Assembly (NCBI RefSeq): GCF_000315625.1
Contig: NW_005434664.1
Coordinates: 887,129 to 951,128 of the forward strand
Source: Guillardia theta CCMP2712
Taxonomy: Eukaryota > Cryptophyceae > Pyrenomonadales > Geminigeraceae
DNA: 64,000 nt
Direction of reading: 5' to 3'
The notes beneath the pieces are model-generated. The model worked only from the letters and a program-made list of their open reading frames with translations, was not told where the DNA came from and did no database searches. This document shows positions 22,401-32,939 of this stretch, piece by piece. The position numbers were made by a program, and so were the translations under genes. How positions within the stretch are numbered: the first letter of the stretch is position 1; the number at the start of each line of letters is the position of its first letter.

Positions 22401-22678
22401 GTGCCCTTGGAAGGGGAGGGCAGCAGCACTTGAGTCGGATGTATGGGAGGACAGGAGATGGGTCGATCCCCGACTTGACCCTTAGGCTGACTATCATGAT
22501 GGTGGAAAACTTGATACAAGCAGATGCCCTTGCGCATGCGGAGGCTGAAGTAAGGAAGCTCATTCAAGGCAGTCCTCGCTCCTCCCGTCAGCCTGAAGGC
22601 GTCGAGGCTTCCACGAGGATATCGCCAACTGTGCTTGCCGACGCTTCCGGCGTCTCTGAGAGAGTCAGGCGAAGCCAT
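16456..22678 (-). CDS. large STAND NTPase: C2 - DUF4062 - NACHT - IQ - EF-hand
   Basis: Minus-strand gene of roughly 1500 residues, read as spliced exons. The N-terminal part starts near 22678 (ATG; first exons uncertain), then 22240-21915 and 21880-21009, helical regions of unknown type. After a (ATC)n-rich intron, the exon at about 20510 opens a C2-like segment (YPSFEQAVHLLIHDVNQEVV), then a DUF4062-like motif (DIYLSSNLDDMHAEREFLNR) as found N-terminal to NACHT domains in NPHP3, TEP1 and NWD1. NACHT motifs: Walker A GEHGSGKSSL and Walker B LLLILDGLDE. The C-terminal third has an acidic run, an IQ motif (LIQKRMRGMQARKK), a second IQ-like stretch (LQAIARANKSRK), a canonical EF-hand (DNNGDFVVTQAE) and a degenerate one (SADGKIDLIEF), ending TKTLKVI with a stop at 16456. 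Introns of 44-100 bp lie at about 18500, 18440, 18650 and 17700. It is probably a calcium/calmodulin-responsive signalling ATPase; the role is inferred. Confidence 0.75.
20760..20965. repeat. (ATC/GAT)n repeat within an intron
   Basis: ATCATC and GTCGTC triplets dominate this intron of the STAND NTPase gene. They create long Ile-, Met- or Asp-rich frames that are not genes. Confidence 0.85.
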
Positions 22679-22749
22679 CGCGTCGTTGACTTCAGTGCTC
22701 TCTCACTTGAGAGTCAGCGCTTTTCTTCCCGCCATCCTCGGCGTTACTG

Positions 22750-23260
22750 ATGCAACCCACTGCCAGTCTGCTTTGGTGCCGCCAGGGACCCTGCGACCGG
22801 GCCATGGACGGTCCATCATGATTCTAACGGCTCCACCCCTCGTCCCAGCTCGCCTCAGAACTTTCAGTCATGTTACGGCGGATCGAATTACAGCCGGGCG
22901 GCCAGTAGTGTCACGCCGCCGGGGTGCCACCAACGGGCTCGGGCGGCCCGCCGACCGCCGGTCACCGTGACGGTGAACTCGAACTGAGCTGTGCCACCAC
23001 TGGCTGTGACGGACGCCGCGGCCACGGTGACCGGCCCGGGCGACCGTACGGCCGGCGGTCCGATCACATGGTGATGAAGCGGGCCATCCGTGCCGCGCGG
23101 CGCGGCGTGCGGCAAAAAAATCCGAGTGTCGGTGACCGGCGGCGGCGGACTCCGGGTTCAGTGTCCTCGCGCCGCGGCGTCCGGGAGCCGGCAGTGCCGC
23201 CGGCCTGCGGGCCGGCCCCGGCGGCGGATGGCAAGTTCGCCGAGGCGGGCTTCTGTTCAT
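22750..23260. repeat. GC-rich palindromic island 3
   Basis: Dense GC sequence with words such as CCGGCCCGGGCG, GCCGGCGG and CCGCGCGGCGCGG, following the 5' end of the NTPase gene. It runs directly into the GGGGTA-rich tract at 23270. Confidence 0.6.
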
Positions 23261-23269
23261 ATAAACAAA

Positions 23270-25080
23270 TAGGGTCCCCACCCTATTGGACATCATCCCC
23301 CACCCCTGCACTTTCCCTAGTACTACCCAGGCTTGGAAAGAGAGCTCGAACCCCTTTCATGCGTCTACCCCCCTCTTCGAGGTGGGTCTTCTTACGCTTC
23401 GTCGTAAGAGAGGCGGCCCCCGATCAACTCGGACTCTCGTGACTGAGGACGTGAACCGAAAGGCTCTCCCGCTGGATGCCGGGGGTGGGGGTGGACAAGG
23501 AAGGGGTGTGCCTCCAAGAACAGGGTTGTGAGATGGAAAGGATGAAATTTCAGGGGTAGGGTAGTAGTTCCTAAAACACTGAAATGGTTGAGCGGGGACG
23601 AGGGTCAGGTTGAGATAGTGGAGAACGAACCCCCAAACCGGTCTATATCCGGGAGAGAGTCAGAGGGGTCCGGTGGTCCATGGCATAATTCACAACCAGG
23701 GAGGTGGGGTAGGACGGAATCACAGAGATTCACATAGCTTTTCTTACGTGACCCCCCACACAATCTAAAGGCCATTTTGACAAGAGTTCTTCAAAATGGT
23801 GAATTATCAACATTTATATCCAAATTGATACATTTAATTTTAAATATCCCAACAAAAAAGTGATGACAGGTTCTGATTAGAAGGTGTGTTGGAAAACTAG
23901 CATGTGAGGTCGCTAGCCTGTGTGGGTAGGGGTGAATATTGGGAACAAGGGGGGGTTAAGTACGTACTCACTTCTTGAGGGGTGGGGGTTCAAGCTTGGA
24001 TGAACAGAAAGTTTGTGGTTCACGGTTGGGGTGAACACCAAGAGCGAGGTCGAGGGGTGGGGTAGTAGGATTTGATCGGGGTGTGACCACCTCATATTTC
24101 TAGTCCGCTAGACTGGCAATATTAGGGTGGGTAGTATCACGTGATGCACACATGAGGCTTGAATGTCTTTACCTCATCCTTTAGTATGCTTATTCTAATC
24201 AAAGTTGGCGATCTTTTTTTTTAGAGAAGAGAAGATCCACACAATCAATCGTGAAGCTACTATATAAACATTCATGAAGCGGATAGATAATTGCTCATCA
24301 ACGCCATAAAAGGCAGAAGAGGGGGGCGGTAAAGGATGGGAGGGTGGGCTGTTCAAAAATGGTGGTAGGGGTACCAGTAAGCCGAGGGTACATCCTTCGC
24401 AGTGTGGTGGGCAAAGGGGTGGTACGTATAAGAACCATAGCGAGGCGTAGAGGGAAATGATGGGGTAGGGGTGTGAAGTTTTGGTATCATGAAATCAATC
24501 AGGGTGGTAATGGGTAGTTGGCAAAGGTCTATCCCGGGGGTAGGGTGATTCAAGGAGGGCGGCATCCTTGTGGAATATTGCATAGTTGGGGGTTGGAGCC
24601 AATTTGTTCATCAAAGTTAGGGTGGGGTGGTAAAATGAGGGTTGGTATAATGAAGGGTAGGTGGTGTGTGAGTGGAGTGAAATTGAAGGGTGGGGTGGGG
24701 GTTGAAACATGAAAGGAATTGTAAGGGGGCGGGGGTCCATTTGGCGCGTGGGGGACGAGAGGTCTCTAAGAGGTGGGGTGATACGAAAAGGGGGGTATAG
24801 TCCATCACCGGTTATGTCAAATCATGGATAAAGCACCGGTGTTCGATAGAATTTTAAACTAGCTGGTACAAGGGATTTGTACACCGGTATATTTCAGCAT
24901 TTTTTGATGGTATGAACAGGGTGGGGTAACAGGAATTGTCTAGGGTGGGTACCATCAACAGGGCTTGGACCGGGTGATGCAATATTTTTGCGAAGGGTGG
25001 GGTGGTTACGTATAGGGTCCCCGGGTCAATGGGGTGGGGGGGTTAAGTGGGATGACGGGGTGGCAGAACGCGAACCCCCA
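23270..25080. repeat. GGGGTA/GGGTGGGG-rich intergenic tract
   Basis: About 1.8 kb with many copies of GGGGTA, GGGTAGG, GGGTGGGG and related words on the plus strand, interspersed with AT-rich patches (23800-23880, 24180-24300). No gene is supported; small minus-strand frames rich in His/Pro/Tyr are translations of the repeat. It ends just upstream of the ATP synthase gamma gene, so its last part may be promoter DNA. Confidence 0.6.
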
Positions 25081-25098
25081 GTCGCCGCGTCCTCCGCC

Positions 25099-26190
25099 AT
25101 GTACAGACCGGCGCTGCTCCTTGCGCTCTGCGCTGCCGCTTCTGCCTTCCAGGCTCCGTTCCTCTCTTCTTCCTCATTCAGAGGAGCTTCTCTTGCCAAG
25201 GGAGTCACCCCTGCTGCTCCTCGTGCTCGCGCATGTGGACCTATGATGGGTATCAAGGAGCTCAGAGATCGTGTCACCTCGGTGAAGAACACCAAGAAGA
25301 TCACCTCTGCTATGCGCCTCGTTGCTGCTGCCAAGGTTCGTCGTGCTCAGGATGCCGTTCTCAAGACCAGGCCCTTCTCCGAGACCCTCCAGAAGGTTCT
25401 CGGTGGATTGATCCAGCGCTTGAAGAAGGACAACTTCGACTCCCCTCTCATGACCGAGCGCGCTGTCAAGAAGGTTCTCCTCGTGATCATGACCGGCGAC
25501 CGTGGACTTTGCGGAGGATACAACTCGTATGCCATCAAGAAGGCAGAGGGTCGTATCAGGGAGCTCTTGGCCCAGAACATCGAGGTCGACCTCGTCACCA
25601 TTGGAAACAAGGGAAACCAGTACTTCAAGAAGCGATACAACGTTGTCAACAGCTACACCATCGGAAACTCTCCCACCGCTGATCAGGCCACTCCTATCGC
25701 CCAGAACCTCCTCGCCACCTACCTCGCTGGAGATGCTGACCGTGTTGAGCTCCTCTACACCAAGTTCACCTCCCTCATCTCTTCTGAGCCATCTGTCCGC
25801 ACTATGCTTCCCCTTAGCCCAACTGGTATCGAGGCCGAGGGTGATGAGATCTTCCTCATGACCTCCAAGGATGGAAGCTTTGGTGTTGAGCGTGCTAGCT
25901 CGGGCAAGGTGGAGCCCCAGCAGTTCCCCAAGGACATGATCTTCGAGCAGGATCCTGAGCAGATTCTTTCCGCTATCCTTCCCCTCTACTTCAACGGTCA
26001 GATCCTCCGCCAGATGCAGGAGTCTGTCGCCTCCGAGCTTGCTGCTCGTATGACCGCCATGCAGTCTGCCTCTGACAACGCTTCTGACCTCATCAGGGAC
26101 CTTACCAGGCAGATGAACCGTCAGCGTCAGGCTGCCATCACACAGGAGATCTCTGAGATCGTTGCGGGAGCTTCCTCGGGTGCCAACTAA
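25099..26190 (+). CDS. atpC: ATP synthase gamma subunit, plastid-targeted
   Basis: A single intronless frame of 363 residues. The first 20 residues form a signal peptide (MYRPALLLALCAAASAFQAP) whose ASAFQAP junction is the Phe motif of red-lineage secondary plastids; a Ser/Arg/Ala-rich transit-like part follows to about residue 50. The mature protein begins near MGIKELRDRVTSVKNTKKIT and shows the family pattern: TSAMRLVAAAKVRRAQDAV, VIMTGDRGLCGGYNSYAIKK, and a C-terminal SELAARMTAMQSASDNA. Gamma is the central rotor stalk of CF1, coupling proton flow through the thylakoid membrane to ATP synthesis. Codon use is strongly biased to C-ending codons, consistent with high expression and unlike its neighbours. 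Start chosen at 25099 because it opens the signal peptide; the frame extends upstream without an ATG that fits better. Confidence 0.95.
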   Translation: MYRPALLLALCAAASAFQAPFLSSSSFRGASLAKGVTPAAPRARACGPMMGIKELRDRVTSVKNTKKITSAMRLVAAAKVRRAQDAVLKTRPFSETLQKVLGGLIQRLKKDNFDSPLMTERAVKKVLLVIMTGDRGLCGGYNSYAIKKAEGRIRELLAQNIEVDLVTIGNKGNQYFKKRYNVVNSYTIGNSPTADQATPIAQNLLATYLAGDADRVELLYTKFTSLISSEPSVRTMLPLSPTGIEAEGDEIFLMTSKDGSFGVERASSGKVEPQQFPKDMIFEQDPEQILSAILPLYFNGQILRQMQESVASELAARMTAMQSASDNASDLIRDLTRQMNRQRQAAITQEISEIVAGASSGAN

Positions 26191-26608
26191 GTTGTTAACA
26201 GTATGATGATATAAACAAGGAGAACGGATTCTTTGATACGCTGGTGATGTAAATCTCCATGCGACTGCGGCCTTCTGTTATTCCTGTACATCAATCCGAT
26301 ACGTGTCCTGATCGAATGTTCCTGTAACTTGTTGGTTCCTTCCAACAAATCGTCAATAGAATAGTGCAAAAGGTATGTAAGGTGTGCATCGATGTCTGCC
26401 GTTGGCATGGTGTCCAATCGCTGAAGATCAAAGTTGATGTAAACAATTGGATTCAGTATAAACATTGGTAGGCAAAGAAGCATGTTCTTCGTGAAATTTT
26501 CACCAAGGAACATTTGCTCGACTTCTTTATGATTCATCATACAGCATCATCCTAGAATTCCAAGCCAACCGCCACGTGGTGAAGCAACCAACTCGATGAC
26601 CTGAACAA
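26191..26608. other. tail-to-tail spacer between atpC and CK2 beta
   Basis: About 420 bp between two convergent genes, presumably both 3' UTRs. A 117-codon minus-strand frame (26187-26540) crosses it, but it shows no motif and overlaps the end of atpC, so I do not call it a gene. Confidence 0.45.
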
Positions 26609-27521
26609 TCACTTTTTCGGCTTGTGTATCCTGTAGCCATAAATTCTTGGTACATATCGTTCCGTTTGTCTTGGCGGTTTGATGTCTGGATACTGTAGCA
26701 GAAGAAGATGAGGAAGGGAAGTGGTGAAGAAAGCTCCGTCAAGTCTGGATTTAGCGGTGTACATGTCCTCACAGCTAGGACAAAAAACCTACACACGGTC
26801 AAGAGTCAGCAAGCCTTCATCCGTGCCGACACACACGACCAACCTTGACCGCTTCTTCGTGCGGCACGTCTGAAATAGCTGCTGGCAAAACCTTCCAAGG
26901 ATAGATTCGTGTCAAATTCAATTATGGACAGATCGAGGGGCAAAGTTTCTCACTGGCTGATCTTTGCAGAATACTCGGGGGCATCTGCCATATTCCGCAT
27001 TGTAGTACTTTTCAAGAACCGCGTTGAGGCCAGCGCTTGTTAAAACGTATCTTGCATGTATCAGACCATACAAATATTCGGCAGAAGATTCAATTTTGGC
27101 CTATCATAAATCTCATGAATCAAATCACAAAGGACTTCTCATGTTAAGACGTACCTGTCTGTCATCAGTTGGCGTCTCTTCCATTCTTTCAATGTCCAAA
27201 ATCATATCCAACGCTTCATTATAATGGCTGAAGGTAAGTAAGAAAAATTGGGAATCGACCATGCTGTCTGTTTCTTACGGCACGAGAGCGCGTAGGCCAT
27301 AGAGATTAAAGTTGTCTTCTACAAATTCTCTGTCAACCTGAAAATCGATTTCAGATGTTAACCAGATTTTGAAATCTTCACTATTGCGAGGAAAGAAGTT
27401 ATCTCACCTCGCATAGGAATTCATGCCCTTTTCTCGAGCAAAACCATCCAATCCAGCTATATTCAGCATCATCTTCACTCGTCGAGTATTCATAGTCATC
27501 TCTATCTGAAACTTCTCCCAT
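26609..27521 (-). CDS. CSNK2B: casein kinase II regulatory subunit beta
   Basis: Six exons join cleanly in phase: 27521-27408, 27337-27279, 27227-27155, 27100-26954, 26891-26844 and 26788-26609, giving 206 residues with a TGA stop. Family motifs in order: [60 protein letters not shown], the zinc-binding pairs CPRVFC and CPSC, and [15 protein letters not shown] at the end. The N-terminus ([15 protein letters not shown]) is acidic. The beta dimer joins two catalytic alpha subunits of protein kinase CK2 and sets substrate choice. The C-terminus stops soon after HKPKK, shorter than animal CK2 beta tails. ATG at 27521 is chosen as the first Met before the conserved WIGWFC block. Confidence 0.94.
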
Positions 27522-29360
27522 CACGAAGTAACCAATTTAGCAAGGCCGATGCTCTTCTCGATATTTTGTGCTGTCTGGAAAATCAAACCGAAATCAGTCA
27601 AACGATGGAACAAATGGACGCATCAACAGAATCGAGCAATGTCTGTACATACAAATGTCGTTATTCTCATAGCTATCTGATCCCATTTCTCCACAGTTTG
27701 TATGATCGCATGGAGAATACTATCTAATTGGTAATCACTGTAAAACTCTTAGTCCTTGAAATCTACTGAACCTTTGATATGCAACCTTGATAGCATAGCC
27801 TTACTCGAATAAGTCGCCAAGCATCCACACTTCAACAAGACAGAAATGGTAGGGACATTGACAGAGAGACTTTTGGCCTCCATCTCTGAATCGCCATTTA
27901 GTAGGGATTCAATGTCCCTGAGCAGGAGCAGGGGCATCATCGATGCTACTTTGTCCGGCCCCTCATCGTCATGCTGCCTGCATGCTCCCTCCGCCCATAG
28001 AACACGACATCACATACATGTCATATCAGTGCCAAGACCATTCTGCTGCTTCTATCGCAGCTTCCAGCATCACCTCCACTCTCTACTCCTCCAGCCTGCA
28101 TGCCGCCTCTGCCCCTACCGCGGCCCTCTTCCCCACCCTACCCACCCCCTGCCTAATATCTTTCAAAGGACCGGTAGTTTTGAGCATGAATTTCTCTAGA
28201 AAGTGGTCAGGGGGCAACACCCCTACCCCCTCATTCTACCAGCTATTCATGCATCCCGCCAAGGCCTATTCATATTTTAAAAATTATTTTTCCAGTAACA
28301 TTGTAAAACAGTACTGTATTGACGTTTCATTACGGAAGCATTTTGTACCAGGCACAAATCAGCAAGGGAGTATGTGGTAGCAAACTTCACGAGCCATTAG
28401 TTTTATTTCTCAGCAACAATCGATCAAATATTGGTTTTAAATGTAATCTGTAGCTTGCTCATAATAAATATTATACAAAGACATCACTATCGGAGTTACT
28501 CATTACAAATTTAGTACCAATAGCTGAATCTGCTTCTTGAAATAACGCTTTCATACTCTTTTATGGTACACTACAGACCGTACTCTTTAGTACCGAGCCA
28601 GCACTGCCATGATGAGTCCTCCCGGAGTCTCGGCCATCCGGGCCCCGGCCCACCGGACAGTACCCTACGGTCCACTTGTAGGGTTGTAATAGAGAAGGAC
28701 CCGGTCCTTTTCCAGATGTGTCTGCCGCACATTTTATGAAAGGTGGGTGGTCACACATACCCATGACATCGACCGTAATTTATTGTAAAAATGAGGGGTA
28801 GTGGGTACAAATGCATTTTGATACCATAGTGGGGTAGGCTTGAGAGGCATGGGTTGGTGCCGGGGGTGGGGTGACGTCAAGCGCCATGGCAGCTGTCGAA
28901 GCGGCGGCAAGGTGATTGCGCTCCGATTTTGAGGAAGATCATGGTGGAGAATGCGAGAGCACATGCTTGCAAAGATTAGATGAGCAGAGAGCCGTTGCTC
29001 AAGCCCGAAGATAGAGCCAACAGGGTGCAGAAGCAGACATAGAAGCAGTAGCTGACTGGTGGCAAGATTTGTCCGATGCCATTGCGCTTCACGAACATGA
29101 ATCGCAAGCTCGAAACATGAAATAATGAGATGCTGGAGTGAGAGAGGAATGCAAGTAGAGTTAGATATCCTAGGTACGGTACAATGATATGAACTCCCGG
29201 CCTCGAGAAATACACATGTAAACTCATGAGATTTATCTTGTTGACGTATTTGAAACCCTGGATGATTCAATGATAGTCGACATTTCCATTCCTTTGACAG
29301 CAGTTCTTGTCAGGAGACGGAGGATCCTTTTCGCATCGGCGCTCGCCGTGGTCGATCTCT
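27522..29360. other. intergenic region with minor GC patch and GGGGTA words
   Basis: About 1.8 kb without a supported gene. It has AT-rich stretches (28260-28560), a short GC-rich patch with CCGGGCCCCGG (about 28600-28670), and GGGGTA/GGGGTGGGG words at 28780-28875, echoing the island-plus-tract pattern seen elsewhere. Small frames at 27843-28380 and 28734-29270 show no domain. Confidence 0.45.
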
Positions 29361-32300
29361 ATGCCCTTATCTCTACTTCCACTGATTTTCAGCCCGCCGC
29401 AGGCATATGCAGCGTACAGGCGCAATGGGAAGAAGCGAAATGATCAAGCGTCAACCCCTGCCCCACAGGTCACAGATACAAGCTTGTAAAGGGATATGAT
29501 CATGATGTTCTGATCAGGACGCATCCGCGGATACGGTAGCCAAGCACAAGTCAGCTGGTGATAACAGGGATGGTACATTTATCAGCTTTTGACAAGCTTG
29601 AGCAAGGCATCGACCGAGATTTTCTCCGAAGACTTGCTAAACTACTTCCCATCTTGATACCATCCCCTTTTTGCAAAGAATCGTTCTATCTGGTGATGAC
29701 CCTCTCTTCATCACAAACCCCCTTTTTGTGAATTCTGCATCTAATCAAATTGATCGACTTGAACGCAGTTTCTCGTTGCGGTCTTGATGGTAGTCAGAAC
29801 CCTGTGCGATGTGTGGCAGATTCGAAATGGTGAGTCGTGAAAGTGTTTGTGAAAGCGTTGCCTGCTCTGCGGAGTCTACCCTGGGCAAGATCATCAATGG
29901 AAACTGAATCCCACCGCTCAGGCACTTCAATCGAAACAGCGATCATCTCTCGTGACAAGAAAGCTTTCCGGTGACGGGCATTGGTTTCATGCCTGCCTGC
30001 TGTTCTCATCGTCTTTGCAGCAAGTACATGTTGAGATTTGTGGGCGCAATGCTTCCAATCGCGTTTGTTAACAATCTACTGAAGTGAGGCAAAAGTTTGG
30101 ATATCCATGTCGTGTGACGTGTTTGTGGCAAGATATGGATTGAATGAGATTGCCCTGTCCTTCAGAACGCGGCTGACTCAGCACCTCTACAAGGTTGATG
30201 CTGATCTGATAGCTGAAACGTACCCTAAGGCTGAAGCGATGTTGTTCCAGGAGTACCTCTCTGGTTTCACTTACTACAAGTTGTCCAACCTCGATAACCG
30301 CATTGGAAACCCCGATCAATTACTCACACAGGATGTGGATAAATTTGCAACCAGGTTGGACCCTTATTGTCTCTTTCCCAGTCCTCTCCCCTTCCTCTTT
30401 TCATGTCTTTCTCCGTTGCTTATTTGCCGTTTGCCAACTCACTTGCGTCCCAGCCTCGCAGATTTGTACTCAAACGTATCGAAGCCGATTCTTGACATGT
30501 GACGATGGTGGTTTGTCCGTTGCTCCTCTCCTCACTCGTTCCCCAGTGCCATCTACGCAAAGAAACTCGCCGAGAACGTGGGAAGTTTGTGGGCCCCAGG
30601 CACGTTATCTTCCTTTCCTTGGACTCCTGCTTCCGATTGCGTTTCTTCCTTCTGCTCCTCTCCTTCATTTTTTCAGTTGCTCATGCTCGAGTAGGCGCCA
30701 TGCTCGCATACCTCGCTGCCTCTGGAGTTGTCTTGACGCACATGCGCCGACCTCTCGGGCAGTACACGGTGAAGGAGCAGAGATACGAGGGACAGTTCCG
30801 CCACGTCACAACAAGGTTCCTCCCCTTCCTTCACTCCCTTCCTCCTCCCCCCCTTCCTCAATCGGTTCCATGGCCATAGAGCCAGCACAGAAAGCGACCA
30901 ACAGTGAGTTGGCAAACACAACCGATGGAAAGGCAGTGCTGCAAGTTGGTTTGTAGTGTGAGCAGTCCAACAGGATCAAAAACTCCTCGCTGTCTTCTCT
31001 TCTTGTCCTTTCCTTCTGCTCGTGCGTGTGATTCAACTTTTGTTCCTGATAGAACTCTTTTTCCTCGCAGGATAATCTCCAACTCTGAGGAGATTGCCTT
31101 CTACCGGGGGAATACGCGGGAGTCACATTGGGTCGCGAAGTCGTTTGGAAAGCTGGAGCATCACATCAGAAAAGTGAAAGATCCTCCTCCCCCTCCTCAA
31201 CACTTGTTGTCTCTGTTCTTGTTGTTGTCCTCGCTTACTCTTCCTCCGTCTTTGTCATCCCCCCTCCCTCCCTCCCTCTGCTTGTGCCTCTCCTGCTCCC
31301 TCACCGTATCCTGACGTTTCTGTTCGGCCCTCAGGTCATGCAGTTCAGGTTCGGGGTGGGAATGATAGACACCATCATCGCCAAGTACATGGCGACAGTG
31401 GTCGGGTACCACATCGTCAGCCGCCCTCTTCTCAACATGAGCAACCCCAAGCACGTCAACAGCACGCAGAATGAGCTGCAGGAGGAGTACTATCGGAGCG
31501 GGAGGATGATGTTGCAGATGGCGCAGGTGTGCATGTTGGTGTATGATGAGCTCGGAGTGAGAGAGGGAGAACTGAGATAGCTTCATACCTTTGATTGTTG
31601 AGATGCATTCCCCCCCCCCAACTTCTTGATGCTCTGTTCCCCCACGCCTTGCTGGCTGTGTAAGAGCAAGGTGGCTGAGCGGTTGGCAGGCTGTCGGGCG
31701 GTTGGTGCTGGCGGGTAGAGAGTTGACAAGGCTTGCTGGTTTCACCGCACGAATCGACGAGCTTGAGAATGTCTTGAAGGAGCTTCAGGTCTTCAGCCTT
31801 CTCTACCCTCCTCCTCCTCCTCCTCCTCCTCCTCCTTGGCCTCTTCTTCCTTCATTCCTTCCACTCCCACTCCCACTTCCATGGTCCAGTGGATTTTCTC
31901 GTTCTCTCATTCCTTCTCGTCAATTCTCGTCGATCATCCTTCGCTACCCCTCCTACCCTCCTCTTCCTCGTTACACATTGACACGGCACTAGGAGGACAA
32001 GTACCAACGCACACTCGTCCGCTCCTCCAGCAGGCGGAACTTGGACCCTCCCAGGCTCAGGGACGGCGAGCTGGACCAGCAGGACCTGCAACCAGGCAGA
32101 GGCATCAAGATCGAGCAAGACGGCATCATCCGCTTCGAGAACGTTCCCATCGTGACCCCCAACTCCGAGGTCCTGGTGGACAGCCTTTCCTTCGAGGTGA
32201 AGCAGGGGATGAATACTCTGATCTGCGGGCCCAACGGCTGCGGCAAGAGCTCCTTGTTCCGCATCTTGGGGGACCTCTGGCCGGTCTTCGGGGGGAAGGT

Positions 32301-32790
32301 GATGAAGCCCAAGCCCGAGCGGATCTTCTACATCCCTCAGAAGCCCTACCTGTGCCTGGGGACTCTGAGGGACCAGGTGATCTACCCGCACAGCAGGGAG
32401 CTCATGTGGAGCAGCGGCAAGAAGGACGACGACCTCCTCGACCTCCTCGACCGCGTCAGCCTCGGGTACCTCGTGCACTCGCGCGAGTCGGGTTGGGAGA
32501 GCGTGGAGGACTGGGCGGACGTGCTGAGCGGAGGAGAGAAGCAGCGGCTGGCCATGGCCCGCCTCTTCTACCACAAGCCGCAGTTCGCCATCCTTGACGA
32601 GTGCACTAGTGCAGTGAGCGTCGACGTGGAGGGGATGATGTACTCCGAGTGCCAGCGGCAGGGAATAACGCTCCTCACGGTCTCCCACAGGAAGTCGCTG
32701 TGGAAGTACCACGAGTGGCTGCTGAGGTTCGACGGGGAAGGAGGAGCAGAGTTCATGTCGATACAGGGATGTGAACAGTTCGGGTCGTGA
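29361..32790 (+). CDS. ABCD3/PMP70-like peroxisomal ABC half-transporter
   Basis: Plus-strand exons align in order with ABCD3. N-terminal: [20 protein letters not shown] (29610), [19 protein letters not shown] (29770), [20 protein letters not shown] (30020). Membrane domain: [19 protein letters not shown], then [20 protein letters not shown] (30265), [34 protein letters not shown], the EAA-like [31 protein letters not shown], and [20 protein letters not shown]. Nucleotide-binding domain: Walker [10 protein letters not shown], signature LSGGEKQR, Walker [12 protein letters not shown]-loop [13 protein letters not shown]. It ends EQFGS, like human ABCD3. The family imports acyl-CoAs and branched fatty acids into peroxisomes as dimers. 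The start is uncertain: 29361 ([10 protein letters not shown]) is the best ATG in the frame of the first clear exon. A 63-bp intron at 30196-30258 keeps the frame open. Confidence 0.93.
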
Positions 32791-32879
32791 GGAGGGGCAG
32801 GAATGAGGACTTTATTTCTTTTATTGAATTCAAGCGCTCTGTATTATCACTTACACTCCTCCACCACCTCCCTCCCCTC

Positions 32880-32920
32880 CCTCCCTCCCTCCCTCCCTCC
32901 CTCCCTCCCTCCCGGCTACA
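32880..32920. repeat. (TCCC)n microsatellite
   Basis: A run of TCCC units in the 150-bp spacer between the convergent ABCD3-like and EFHC-like genes. Confidence 0.9.
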
Positions 32921-32939
32921 TCCTCCTCCTCCTGGACGT

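Noticed and set aside
23900-24810. Several small minus-strand frames rich in His, Pro and Tyr
   Set aside because: They translate the complement of the GGGGTA/GGGTGGGG tract and have no independent support.
26187-26540. 117-codon minus-strand frame downstream of CK2 beta
   Set aside because: Overlaps the 3' end of atpC, lies in the convergent 3' UTR zone, and shows no recognised motif; possible but unsupported.
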